NCBI GenBank assembly: GCA_003342895.1
Contig: PTFA01000304.1
Span: forward strand, 572,133 to 636,132
From: Casuarius casuarius
Lineage: Eukaryota; Chordata; Aves; Casuariiformes; Casuariidae
Direction: 5' to 3'
DNA length: 64,000 bases
A model generated the notes under the pieces. It was given only the letters and a program-made list of their open reading frames with translations, was not told where the DNA came from and searched no databases. Within the stretch, counting starts at the first letter, position 1. Every line of letters begins with the position of its first letter. This document shows positions 25,639-37,572 of this stretch, piece after piece. A program made the translations under genes and the position numbers.

Positions 25639-28573
25639 GAAAACGTTAATTCTAACCCTGCATGTACAACAGATAATTCTGAAGTCTTTGGAGAATATTT
25701 TAAACTTCTTCACTGAAACTACTCCTTCATGTATGGGAAAAGAATGAGGCCTCTTATATTCTAAAGAAAAACTTCTGCAGCTGGAAAAAAAATCAGGTGG
25801 CCTCAACACAATTTAAAACAACCAAAGAAAATCGAAATAAAACACGAAAACATAACACCAGTACTAAATTTCTGCCGGGTTTTGAATCAGTACTTAGAAC
25901 CACTGCTTTCTGCACAGCTTACTAAATCAGTGCTTAGAAAAATATGAATGACAGTTTCAGACAATTAAAAAGGCCTTGTAGCCCTCAAAGCACCTGTCCT
26001 CTGCACACGACTGCTCCGTCTCCCTTCCTCATCTTCACGGCCTCGCTCAGCAGAGCGGCGCAGCACCGGACAGTGCACTGAGGGAAGCACGGCCTCACAA
26101 CAGCCGAAATACAACTGCTCACCCAGAAAGCGGGAGAGACAGAAAGCAAGTCCCAAATCTCAAACCAGACAGTATTACATCCTGCTAAATATCACTAAAA
26201 AATCCCCTCCTTTCTTTCGCCTCACTAATGCATGCAGGGAGCGGTTCAGCTGCCGGTGAGGAATCTCTCCCAGCGGAGTGCTGCCGGAGACGGCAGGGGC
26301 TCAGCTGTTGCCGGATTTCACTGCTTTCCTCCCCAAAAGCATGCTGACTAGCCACTTGCAGGAAACACTGCCACCGCGGCATTACGCGCGTTCCCTGCTG
26401 GCACGAGNCGCAGAAAGGCGAAAAGGGAACGGTGAGCTTCGTGCCTGCTCTTCCCGACTCCGTGAACATCCTGCTGGTGCCTCTGGTTAAAATCATGCAC
26501 TACAGAAAAAACACAGCTAGCTGGTTCGTACCTGACACCAACCAGCATAGTCAGGCACCAACAAAAAATATAATCCAATAACTGCATTTCAGTATCTCTT
26601 TTATTCTCTTCTGACTGTTGAATATTTAACTATTATTTTAAATTTGCTGAGTTCTGAGTACATATATTACAGTATATACCAAGCGCAGCACATACCGAAC
26701 AGTGACCTGGGAATACGTGCAACCAAATAAATGAATTAGATGTTGTTTTGTTAAACAACGTTAAACATACAGTGAAGAGTTACTCTGATGTATAACTAGC
26801 ATAAGGTTATTCTTTCCACTTACAGGAAATTATTTTTTGATTAAAGTGGTTTTAATTAATCTATAACAAAGTCAACATGGATCTTGTATTTCATGTACTA
26901 TGCACTGAGTTGGCATCCAGGGACATTCTGGACCTTAACTTGATTTAATACACATAATTAACATTCGGGTTCAGTTTTGCAGGTGCTGAAGAACTATAAC
27001 CTACCTGCAGATAAACTCAGAAATCAGGTACATTTTAGCTTGTATCATCACTGAGGACAGAGACAGCCAGTAATACTCCTTCAAAATTGGTGGCTAATGG
27101 ATATCCCGTTCCAAACCTCAACCCTACAAACATTTACGTATGAGATACTTAACCTTAATCATGTCAGTGAAACTTGCCATTAGCCAAAGTTAAGCACGTG
27201 GCTAAACCTCTGTAGACTCAGGCCTTAAAATTTTAACACTATACTTTTACTCCAGGAAAGAAAAAACTACTTTTATTGACTACTACCCTGTACAACTCTT
27301 ATTCCTGAAGTTGTGTGCCATTTGACACGTCATTTTCAGAGATTCCTCTCTGGACTTGAAATCATTTACAGAATTGATAAGAATATCTCTTCTCTTTAGA
27401 CACCACCAACACGGCACATAAAATACCAGAGATTACCTAGTGACGGTCACCTACATTGGGAAGCTCTGTCTGCTTTGCATCCCGCTGTCGCGCCAGCTCC
27501 GGGGTCCCCGAACGGGTCATGCACGTCACAGGACAGGCAAGTACAACACTGCTGCGGGCAGCTCGCTGCAGTCCCTAACATATTTCATCTTGTGAGAATC
27601 TCAGGCTATTACTGTGAAACAGTTCTTTCCTCTAAACAGATATGGCTAGAAGCCAGGCTGCTGGCTTTGACACTTCCTTACTAGCAAATACTACCTACAA
27701 GAAGGCCTCCACCTTGGTTAGGAAGGGTTTGCGCTATAATTCATACTGAATATTCTTTCTTGTATCAAACACATGCAAAATATTTTTGTCACCTGGAAAA
27801 AACCTCCACCAACACACAGCTGAAAGACCATCCAAGAAGGACTCATTTCAGACTGAAACAGAATGGCACAGCAGGTCAGATCTCTTGATTGTTCTTCAGC
27901 GCACGTTCGCATGACTTTAATTAACACACGTNTATACATGTTGGGCTTCGTCCTTACCACTACACTACTACCCCCTGCTTCCAGGGGCAAAATAGACACA
28001 CACACAAAATCCTTGCAGTCCTATTGAATGCATCTCTCTGAGATAAGAGAGACAAGAGAAAATCAAGTATTTCAGTACGAGGTAGGTCACAGGAACTGGT
28101 GAGGACACTGCCGCAGATCCCAACCTGAACTATCACAAAACAATGGGCAGTGCGAGGGCTGCAGGCACCCAGCCAACTCGAGCACACAGGGTGGAGTAAG
28201 GAGTTGCTGTCTTTTCTCTCGAATATTCTTCTAAAACTATCTTCAAAACACGAAATTCTTTGCCCCCACTCCCCTGAAAGGGGAGACTGTTTATGAAGGG
28301 ACCAAATATTCGCGTGCATAACTGTAGAAGAGGTGCCAAAATTGAAGAGGGGTCAAGTTAAAAATCTCAAAATAGACTAATTTGTTTAAGATTCTTTAGG
28401 CTAAAATGATTAATATACTCTGTGGGCTACAGAATAACAACGCTTCTNCTCTGTCAACCCTTCTGAGTTTGTTGAACCTTTAAAGTTACGGGACTTGAAG
28501 ATCACACTCCCAGTATTTCCATCTAAGTGCTAGTAAGATGTGACTGTCATCTTATACACAAGGTACTTTAATT

Positions 28574-28594
28574 AAAAAAAAAAAAAAAAAAAAA
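28574..28594 (+). repeat. Poly-A tract (21 A)
   Basis: An uninterrupted A run in intron 5. No processed gene copy or retroposon body with target duplication is recognisable upstream of it. Confidence 0.85.
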
Positions 28595-29525
28595 GGATGA
28601 CAGAAGCAGAGAGATTCTCAGAAGTGGTAACAGTTGCAAGAGATAACTGCCTTGTTCAATGGTTATAAATCAGAGTCACCACAACCTTGCTGCGGTGCAA
28701 ACTATCCCGCATCAGATTATTATTTGCACTTGCACTTTCCGTTCAGGCATCTGGTGCTGACTACTACTGGAAACCAAACTGTGGTGTAAACTGATTGTGA
28801 TTCTGACACATCACAATAATTCCTGCCCTCAGCCCTCTGGAGCATTGCAGACGGAGAGGGAGAGAGAGGAAGAATACAGCCTTGGAATCACACTACAGTA
28901 TTATTACAAGTACTTCACAGTAATTAATAAAAGTATCTTGCCTGGTTGAGATACAGTAGAAGCTAGTCACACTGAGGGGACACAAAGTTGCATCGTCAAA
29001 CAAATACTTTTACTTTCTGCATTTACTCTGGGGCTGCTGGGATCTGGAATCATTAACTAGCACTGGGAGGGTCATGGGCAAGGACACGCTATGGGGAAGC
29101 TTCACAGAAATTCTGGCTGACAGAGCTGTCACAGAGCATTCCTGAATCAGCAAGAAAACTATTATTCTTCCAAAAGCAAGAAATACAATATCTCTAAATG
29201 CCACCTAGTCACCACTGACTGCTGTGCCTATCTTCCCCCGTTTTCGGCAGGGCGATTCCCAGCAATATCCAGACATTGCTGCCAGCGCTGCCCGTTGGAA
29301 CTAGCTGATTATTTCAAGGGTCTTTGTGTTCATGAAAGATCAATGTGAATATTCGAGCTGTGTTGCTACACACTTTGTTTGATTAGCACTCACTCAAGAC
29401 ACCTACCGTAGCAATTCCCAAAGAGTGGCACACCGGTTTTTATAAACACTTACTACAGCAGGGTGAAAAATAATCATTTGCAAAAAAAAAAGCATGATTG
29501 CAGCCAATTAGAATTGTTTACTTAC

Positions 29526-29645
29526 CGGTGGGAAATCAAAGTCTATCTGGTTAGCTAAATTTAAGATGTAGTCGATTCGAAACTGGTTCTCTGGATTGGC
29601 TAGTTCAACTGGAGGTGCCAAATTGCCCATTGCTGTCACTATTGT
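29526..29645 (-). CDS. GNAS: G-protein alpha-s subunit, coding exon 5 (internal)
   Basis: This 120-base exon encodes exactly 40 codons of the all-helical domain that closes over the nucleotide in Gs alpha. It begins [12 protein letters not shown], continues with the family hallmark [16 protein letters not shown] and ends IDFDFPP. It corresponds to about residues 105-144 of human long Gs alpha. The acceptor is a pyrimidine run ending TGTAG and the donor is CCACCG followed by GTAAGTAA. Both ends are phase 0, as in vertebrate [28 protein letters not shown] is nearer to what I remember of frog and fish Gs alpha than to the mammalian form (SNLVPP, VDYILSV), and far from Golf (STIIPPVPL, SDYIKS). 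There is no frameshift or stop. Assignment to GNAS rather than an unknown third Gs paralogue is inferred from this similarity. Confidence 0.95.
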
Positions 29646-29726
29646 CTACAGAGAGAAAAATATTGTTACCGAGTGTGTTTGAGCAGTTAGCTTTGAATAG
29701 TTAAAAACAGTGGCTTGTAAGCTTAC
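29646..29726 (-). other. Intron 4 of the G-alpha gene, 81 bp
   Basis: This is a very short intron between exons 4 and 5, starting GTAAGC and ending TTTTTCTCTCTGTAG on the minus strand. Its length is near the lower limit for efficient vertebrate splicing. It contrasts with the 21 kb and more than 34 kb introns on either side of the exon pair. Confidence 0.93.
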
Positions 29727-29781
29727 CTCTATAGCTTCTTTAATATTGTTTTTAATATCCTGAATTTTCATTTTCTTCTCC
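29727..29781 (-). CDS. GNAS: G-protein alpha-s subunit, coding exon 4 (internal)
   Basis: This 55-base exon encodes the end of the first helical-domain helix of a stimulatory G alpha subunit, which couples receptors to adenylyl cyclase at the inner plasma membrane. Read on the minus strand it gives EKKMKIQDIKNNIKEAIE. The core QDIKNN-KEAIE is characteristic of Gs alpha (about residues 87-104 of the long human form). The exon starts after TTGCAG with one base that completes a codon begun in the preceding exon, and ends at GAG before GTAAGC. That phase equals the mammalian exon 4 phase. The preceding exon must end in two bases of a split codon; I could not find it in this window. The optional 45-base exon 3 of mammals was also not seen. 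The Golf paralogue (GNAL) differs clearly here (from memory it reads DIRKNVKDAI), so GNAS type is preferred. Confidence 0.93.
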
Positions 29782-31264
29782 CTGCAATTAAAAAATATAC
29801 AATTGAATTTATAAGCCATAAAAGCAGAAAATCTTTCTGAAGCAGAATACAAATATGAAAGTATTCTATTTAAACTTTATTGTTAACATTGACTAAACTA
29901 CTCTCAGTCACTGAATACTTCTGTAGAAAGACCCAATTAAATATCTCACAACTTGTCTACTTAATAGCATCTATTTGTATTCAAAAGTCAGTATCTAATT
30001 ATGCTTAAATAAAAACTTACTGCAGACTTGAACAGAATGGAACTACGACATTCTACAAAATCAAGCAGATTTTGATTCACTTGAATGTAAAATACNAGAA
30101 ATACGTGGAAGTTATTTAGAAAAGCACAAACTGGAAATAAATAGAAAAAAAAGTGNAACTTACCAAAAGCAGAAACAAATGAAAAGAGACCAAAGCACCG
30201 CAAGGTACACAGAAATTAAAGCATGAAAACAACGTCAGAGCAGAAAAAGCTAGAGCAAAAACTCAACCTGACAGAGACGTTCAAACTAGCAGTTTGGACA
30301 TAAAACCTAAAATAAATAATAAAGGGCTAATGAAAATTTGTAAAATTATCTTTTAACTACAAGCCCAGTAGGCTAGAAAAGCACTCTGAATACTCTATGT
30401 GAGCACTTTCATTTGGGATNAAGGGCAGCCAAATTAAAAGGCGTAACAGGCTCAAGCAAGCTAGAGTGTAAACNACCGCCTCTATTATATTTGTATTGTT
30501 CTTTATGCATGCTGTTTGCAAATCTGACGGGAGTTATTTTCAATGCTAAATACTGCAGTCACAAGAAATGCATAGTCAGACATTTGGTATAACCAGGAAT
30601 TAGCACTCTAAAGGTACTACTAGTTTAGACTTTGTAAACTGTAACTTAATTGTAGAGCACTATGACAAATTTTTTTACATTACTAATTTTTGGCTAGACA
30701 CAATACAAAATTATTACTTTGAGGTAAACCAAGTTAGCCATGTAATTACTGCAAAAAGAAAGAAAAAAGAAAACTAAATTGTCTCAGTGACCTTTTAATC
30801 TTCATTAAATTAGTTTTACAAAACACTTTCATTATCTGAATATGTATACCAATTATTTTTAAGATTTTTCATTTTGAAAACTCTGGGCATTTTCCAGTAC
30901 AGTACCCTGAACAGAGAATTAAAGCTACTAACAGTAAGTTTGCTTTTTTTATCCCTTAAAAGGCAGTGCTCACACTTTCCAGTGTACAGACCACAGCTTG
31001 AAAACCTCATTTTACTGAGTTAGTACTTTTATTGCAAATGCTTTTTATTACTTTTGCCTTTCTACAATTATTCACAACCACCAAAACAAAGTGAAACTGA
31101 AAGCACGTTCACCAATCAAGAATGCAGAAGAACAGCAGAAAAGACGTAGTGCTTAAATACCAGGGCAGACAGATGTCCACGAGGGGTGGGAATTTTGGTT
31201 ATCAAACCAAGGATTAATACAACTTTTGGAAAAGACAGGACAATGAGGACAGCACCATGCTAGC

Positions 31265-31560
31265 TGCACGCTACGCGACATTTTAGACTTGGAGGATCTT
31301 GCTACACGTTCTCCAGCTGCTCAAACACAACGGCAACGCGAGGTCTGCTCTCGCAGATGGAAAGCAAACAGCAGCATCAAATCATCTTGCTCGGGACGAC
31401 TTTGCTACCGTAGCGAGCACGCCTGAGTCGGCAGCCGAACGCTGCCGAACTGAGAAAGGCGTCTCCGCGAGCATTGGCTCCTCACCACCGACCACCACGC
31501 ACCTTCTCAAGCCTTTCGGGCAGAGCAAGGAGCACCAGCGAAGCTTGATGCCGAAAGAAA
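31265..31560. promoter_or_regulatory. CpG-rich patch in upstream intron
   Basis: About 300 bases with many CpG dinucleotides (for example CACGCTACGCGAC and CGTAGCGAGCACGCC) are flanked on both sides by CpG-poor AT-rich sequence, 1.5 kb upstream of G-alpha exon 4. A plus-strand frame starting with CTG (31299-31649) covers it but resembles nothing known. It could be a regulatory element or an old GC-rich insertion too decayed to name. Confidence 0.3.
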
Positions 31561-31954
31561 GAGATATAATAAATCATGAAACAGATGCAAATTCTTGGTT
31601 TCGGTGGAATTCTGGCTCTACCTACTTCTTCCCCAGCCACCGTCTCTGAAGACTACCAGTTTTTTGCTTCAGGGATTTGGCACTGCTGATGGGAACAAGG
31701 CAATGAGCCAGGAGAGGCTAGAAGCACTGAACTAAGGCAAGCAAATAAGACAGGAAATAAGGGGAGAAACTGAGGCCTTTTCACCCTCTTCCCTCCCATC
31801 TTCAATCTTTTCCACTGCCCTAAGACTTAAGAAATTCTCTATGCCACTTAACAAGACTTAAGGTAGGTGTAAAAACACTGCATTTTTCAGTTAGGGCACA
31901 TATGCTTGCAAAAACATCAGTCATACTTGACTTTTAAAAAAAGTTCCTGTATTT

Positions 31955-31972
31955 AAAAAAAAAAAAAAAAAA
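31955..31972 (+). repeat. Poly-A tract (18 A)
   Basis: An uninterrupted A run in the upstream intron. No attached retroposon is recognised. Confidence 0.85.
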
Positions 31973-34268
31973 GTAAATAACACTATAAAGCAGGAAATGT
32001 TCATCACTGACAGTGTAAGCAGTTTCTCCAGCTTGATTCTGACTCCGATATTCAGCTAGGTCCTAACAAACTTGTTATGCATCCACACTCTGCCCTACTG
32101 GAGGCAAAGGGACTACTGAGGTGCTTAAAAGTTAGGCAAGGTACTGATGTTTTTAAAGGGTTAAATTAAAAAAAATTCAGTTATATTAAATGATTTTGCT
32201 TTATTTTGGAACATCATTAAAAAGACTTAAGTCTAGAAAGTTGTCTGTTTATTTTTTTTTTAAACTAACTATAGTTACATTCTCTCCCCAAAATCACTTG
32301 TGGACAATTTTCTCTAAACGTTACCTAAATGCACATTTACCTTACTCTTATATATCATACAATAAAGCTGGGCCCATTTTGAAGTATTTTTTATTTTAAG
32401 GTTCAGTCAAACTGCCACATCTGCAACTCTTCACAGATCCTCCTCCAGCCACCAGCAGCACCGTAAGGTGGTAACGGACACCAAGGGATGCAAAACTCCA
32501 GCCATTAACAAACTGCTTGAAAACCATCCTCATCTTTACAAGAGGAACCCTCAGAGTTCCTATTTCTGTTCGTGTTGCCATGGCCCTATAGCATGCCCAG
32601 TAAACAAAGAATCTTGTTACAGGGCAATGAATGTATCATGTCGGTTTGTGTTTTTGTAATGTTTACTAAGTGTAAATTTTCCATGACAATGAGATACTTT
32701 ATTCTTCTGGAACACGATGTGTTCATCAATCGTTCATCCAACAGCCTGCACACCGGTCTAACCATCTTAACAAAACAAAAACAAACAAAAAAANCTTTGC
32801 GACTGATTTTATTCCAGGACTGAGGAAATGCAGAAAATAAAAGCTAACTATTCTTACAACGCAACCTCTGCTATCCATTTGCACTGCCAGAACTATTTTT
32901 GAGGACCGTGGCACGTTCCGCCTCAAGTTTCAGAAAAGTAATTGAACTTTATTTCCTGCACTCCTGAAGGCTGATTGCTTACTGGCTGTACAATGTTCAT
33001 CCTTGAAACGGATTTGTTCTTTTCTATTTCTTATTCTTCTTATTCCTAAGTGCTAGCACAATGGCCAGAACTGCAAGAGGAAAAAAAAATGTTGGTCTCC
33101 CAAAATGTTTCTTCCTCTGGCACAGATGGACTAGATGAGAAATGCCATCACGCTATCATGGCTAGCGAATGACTGATGTGTCTGCAAGCCTGTTANGTAT
33201 CTTTAGATGCCATGGGTTAATAAGGTCATATTTTTAATCTTGTTTAAAACTTTTATTTAGGCTGTGTAGGGTAGGCCAAACAAAGTATTAAACTCTATTA
33301 GTTGGGGATTATAAGAAAAATCTCAAATCCTGCTGTTTTCAATATTTAAATGGGCCTAAGGAGAGCTGCACATAGCTTTCAGGAAAACTAATAAAGTCTG
33401 TATTAGGTACTATAAAAAAGATGACATTTTAATTTCAAATAACATGAAATTAGAATGACATAAAAGGTCAGGAAAATCAAATATTCCTGGAAAACAAGCC
33501 TAATCAGTATTTAGCAAAGAACTTCTCCACCTGTGCCTGTGCTTTACTATAAAAATGGCAACATTTTTAGTCAGAGTTTATCAAACCTTACGCAATGAAC
33601 ACATAGCCAAGCAGACTATCAGAAAGCAAACTAATTTCATTTTAATGTTCATTTCTGATTTACCTTCCAAATAATCTGCAAAACCATTACTGGGAACTTG
33701 GAAAAAAATATCTAAAGTTTGGAGAAGAACAGTCTAGGAGAGCAGCTATTCCTCTTGCCCAATATAAACCTCTCAGGGGTAAGAGAAGGAAAAGAAACAG
33801 GTGTTGGAATGAAGGGTCAAAACAAAGTGTTTTAAAAGAATTAAGAAAAACATAAGAAGATGTGACCTTGTTATGCCACCTATCTAAATTCCTGAAAGAA
33901 AAGAATTTTGAACTTGTTGATCAAATATTCAGTATTTACAGGTTAAGTAGCCATATACTCCACTGCAAAACTCTACAGAATAGGCAGAGTTCTGATATGA
34001 TTAAAAATAAAAATATATAGAACTACTTAATTTTTAATCAGAATAGAGTATTTTACTTCATTTTCTCTAGTAAAAATTAGATATATTTTATGGACAGAAA
34101 TGAGACATGTCTTCAAACCCTACAAATCTGTGACAAGAGACTCACAAAAAACCCCAAGCCTGCAGAGCGAGAAGCACCAGCACCAAGAAGTACTATTTTT
34201 CCTTTAGAAGGAAAGACAGCCATAACAACGTGTGACTACCATTTCACGATACACAAATTATCTAAGTT

Positions 34269-34302
34269 AGGGGAAACCCTGACTTAGTAAGGGGAAACCC
34301 TG
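34269..34302. repeat. Direct repeat of AGGGGAAACCCTG, 21-bp period
   Basis: Two exact 13-bp copies start 21 bases apart. Each copy contains the near-palindrome GGGGAAACCC. A protein-binding pair is possible but unsupported. Confidence 0.75.
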
Positions 34303-35036
34303 CCCACATTTCCCCCAAATCCAGGATTATACAGGAAGTGCCACGGTTTAAGCATAAGAGTGTTTTAGGAACCAAACATTAGACATGTCAAAAGAGCACT
34401 GAAGAGGTGAATTTGATGCAGGGGGATGCACCATCTGAGTGAAAGTAAAAAGACTTTGATCAGATAACACGTAACAGAAAAAGGCTTTCAACAAGGGTAA
34501 ATTACGATTGACAATCCCAGTGTGAAGATGGCCTCAAGCAGGAACACACCCTTGAACATGAATACTTAAGGCTTTTATAATGCGAATACAAAATATTTAC
34601 ACATTCTTAGCATATTATGATATAAATGCTAACATTCATTTTGAAATATATGTTTTTTCTTTCTCAGTTTGTCTTTTAATAGGGAATTTCTCAAGTGTAC
34701 CCTTAGCATGATAGATAACGCCAAGTAATGGTTTGCAATATAATACCATGTATACATTATTTCACCACAAGCGAGCATGTCTGGTATCCTGACGAGCGTA
34801 TACCAGCTCGGACACAGTATATCATGCGACACATGGGCTCCTACTTAAAATAACTGCCTCTTCATTATGTAACAATCCCCAAATACCATGTTGAAACGTT
34901 ATTTATCAGTTATGCTGCCAACTTATTGTAGAGTTTTAAGGATTTGCAGTATTTATTGACTTGCAAATGTAAGAAAATATGAAAGTTTCTCTTTAAACCT
35001 ATATTGCAAATGTATGCATCTAGAAAGATATAGACT

Positions 35037-35059
35037 ATTTTAATACAGTGTATTAAAAT
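35037..35059. repeat. Perfect 23-bp palindrome
   Basis: ATTTTAATACA and TGTATTAAAAT are exact complements around a single G. The neighbouring bases hold further partial copies of TTAATACAG and GTAAT motifs. Confidence 0.85.
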
Positions 35060-35734
35060 GTAATAATGTAATGTTAATACAGCATGTTAGCCTTTGTCTT
35101 CTTTACACGGCTGTTAACCTGGTTTCTGCCACTCTCAGTGATCGGTATAACTTATAAATAGCTTTATTTCTGAAGCACTATCAAAATGCACTCGCTCTGG
35201 AACTCGCTGACGTCGCAATTCCGCGCAGGGAAAAGCTCCCCCTGCCCAGGCAGGGCATTGCCAGCTAAGCAACTCAATTTGTGAGTATATTGCAAGAGCC
35301 AAGCAAAAAATCTTACAAAAGCAATTCATTTGGTGCTGGTTTTTCTTCTCAGAAAAAACAGCATCGTTCTATTTCAACACAGGTGCATCACAGTTTGCTT
35401 TCACGTATCACAAACAACTGTAAAAGCAGAGGGAAGCAGCCATGAGCTGTCCCCTTGCTGCTTGCCTTCAAAAGCACATGGCAGTTACGTACTGAAAGCA
35501 ATGTCCGGGGCTGAGAAGTTAATATGCCGATTTTATTTTGAAACAACATAATCCAGCAGCTAGACAGGCAGTCACGCACTTTGCAGGCAAGTGTGCTTTG
35601 AATATTGCTACTCATCTAAATGTGGTGTCTCTGATACAGTGCAACATGCTCATGGATTTAATAACCATCCCATAAAGCATGCATTAATATTTACTGCACC
35701 TTATGGAAGTTAACGAACATGAAAACAGCGCTGC

Positions 35735-36060
35735 TTATCGAGCCGCCTCACAGAGGCAGAGCAACGCAGCCAAGGCCTGCGGACACCGGCCTACGAGCAA
35801 GGAAGTGCCATCAAGATGCTGCTATCGATCCACGTTACAAAAACTCTGTGGTTATTTATGATTCGGCAATAAGACAAGCTTGATTTAGCAGCCTAGGTTA
35901 TTTCTAGCAGAAGAGCATGGAGATCGTCTCAAAACGGCAGCCAGAGCGGCACCGGGGCAGCGGCNGGGTCAGCTGCCCCGGCGGGTTTGGTGCGAGGCGG
36001 ACGCAACGCCCGTCGAACCGACGGCAAAGCGCTCGTCTTAGAGACAACACCGCTAAAGCG
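35735..36060. promoter_or_regulatory. CpG-rich patch in upstream intron
   Basis: The CpG-dense stretch includes CGGCACCGGGGCAGCGGC and GAGGCGGACGCAACGCC, with one ambiguous base. It lies 1.3 kb before the island at 37345. No gene structure could be built on either strand. A role as a regulatory element is inferred only from composition. Confidence 0.28.
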
Positions 36061-37294
36061 CAATGGCAAAACCGCAGCGTATCTTTTGCAAATCAAACTC
36101 TTCATTTATGTAACACCACAGAGATACCTCCCCAATTCTGACAGCTTTAAAGAGGTTTTCTACTTTATAGAGTTCAAGAACAAAAAAGGCTGTTACATAA
36201 AAGCTCCCGTGCATCAGCTGGCCGACGGTAACTGTGCACGTTCTCAGACAGGAAATAAGATTTAGCTGGGTCCTAATTTGCAGAATTAAAAGACGTTTTC
36301 TAACCACATTAATACTTTGCTCTTGATAACCCTGTCACCTTGCGAGATGAAATAGCTACCCAAAGATGTAGCTAGTTGACAAAACGTAACCTAAAGCACT
36401 GCAGACAGCCGACGCCGCGCTAGTAACTCCGACAGCACACGGACGGGGCGTCCCGCCAACTGCAGCACGGCCCTGCTGCTGCTGTGGCTGCTGGAGCCCC
36501 CTCGCAGCCCCGTCCCCTCCCTTTGAACATTTTTATTTTTATTTCTCCAAGATTCTGGATAACACTAAATTGTACCATCAGGTTACCAACGATTATTTAT
36601 TATGAGAAGAAAAAAAAACCCCAAACGATCAGAACAGATATTGTGACAGACTGTTCACTTTCTTTGTAAATAACACATGCTGAAAAAAAAACCCAAGCGC
36701 TTGAATAATTTGGTCAGTATATACTTTGATTTAAAACACGGGTAAAAACCAATTATGCCGCGTGGATCTAGTTGGGACTATTAAACGATTTGCCAGAACT
36801 CAGTTCAATTCTCCCCTAAAGAATAACCCCTTCATGCAGATACACAATATAACACATACAACAGACAAGACATACTGAGCTTCCAGAAATTCTCTTCCAA
36901 GTGTTGGAAAAAGCACCATAAACTGCTTTACTACTGCTTGTTTTACTACAGTACAGTACGTACCTGCATGAGGTACATCTACACCTTAATACAGAGCCAT
37001 AAATAGCTGAACACACCATAGGAACATGCAAGTGCAAACAGACACCTGTCTACAGCGTGACGGATGCGTTCTGCCCCAGCTAAAAAGCAAGGAAGACAAA
37101 TTACTGAAGCACCGATAAAACAATAAATTTGCTGTCAAAAAAGCAACATACTGTTGAAAAGCAGATATGTGAAAGCAGGGATTATGCTGGTTTTGAGCAT
37201 TATTTACACCGGAGTGCTGGGGGCTAAGGGTGCCGTTTGCACAAACCGTCAAAAAAGGCATCCCTGAACATGCACCTATTCACNCCAAATTTAG

Positions 37295-37344
37295 GTTCAT
37301 CCTACCGTGCTCAGCGCGGTATCACAGACGGAAAGGTTATGAAG
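37295..37344 (+). CDS. Candidate exon A of unrecognised plus-strand gene
   Basis: This is a 50-base segment ending in AAG before a very strong donor, GTAAGTGC. If it starts after TTTAG at 37294, it contributes two bases and then 16 codons reading SSYRAQRGITDGKVMK. The acceptor is only moderate. Alternatively this could be the end of a longer first exon starting upstream, because a dense CpG-rich island begins immediately after the donor. The open phase-0 end fits candidate exon B at 37987. I do not recognise the protein. It is antisense to the G-alpha gene. Confidence 0.35.
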
Positions 37345-37530
37345 GTAAGTGCGTCCGGCCGCCACGGGGGGCTCCCGCCGCGGGTGGGGGAGGCGGGAGG
37401 GCGGCATGGCACGGTGCCCTGCATCAGCCCTGGCCCCGCGTGCGCCCCGGCCGGACCCCACGCACCGCGCCGGGCGATGTGGCACACCGATGCTCCTCTG
37501 GCCTTAAGCCGCCTTGGGGCTCCCCCTTAG
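37345..37530. promoter_or_regulatory. CpG-rich island
   Basis: This is the most GC- and CpG-dense stretch in the window, containing GGCCGCCACGGGGG, CCCGCCGCGGG and CGCGCCGGGCG in otherwise AT-rich intron. It starts directly at the strong plus-strand donor of candidate exon A. Such islands usually mark promoters or first exons. It could serve an antisense transcript, an alternative G-alpha first exon or an enhancer. No G-alpha start codon context (MGCLGNSK) is present on the minus strand. Confidence 0.55.
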
Positions 37531-37547
37531 GCTTTGCAAATTCCTAG

Positions 37548-37572
37548 GTAAAACCAGTTTAGCTGGTTTTAC
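37548..37572. repeat. Perfect 10-bp inverted repeat with 5-base loop
   Basis: GTAAAACCAG and its exact complement CTGGTTTTAC are separated by TTTAG. It sits just past the CpG-rich island. No transposon target duplication or terminator role is evident. Confidence 0.8.

Larger units (their letters stand above)
8216..29525 (-). other. Intron 5 of the G-alpha gene, 21.3 kb
   Basis: The boundaries are fixed by the exon 5 donor (GTAAGTAA) and exon 6 acceptor (CTTTCAG). The interior is AT-rich with T and A runs, a T10G10 homopolymer junction at 10222-10241, three 16-bp AT-rich tandem copies at 16837-16884 followed by a 25-bp duplication, and GC-rich patches near 20.0, 21.8 and 26.0-26.5 kb. No interspersed element could be named. 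Open frames here are short and unrecognised. Confidence 0.85.

Noticed and set aside
30019..30054. Minus-strand segment between GATTTTGTAG and GTAAGTTT just upstream of G-alpha exon 4
   Set aside because: Its product does not resemble the optional GNAS exon 3, its length is wrong, and the flanking sequence has no coding character.
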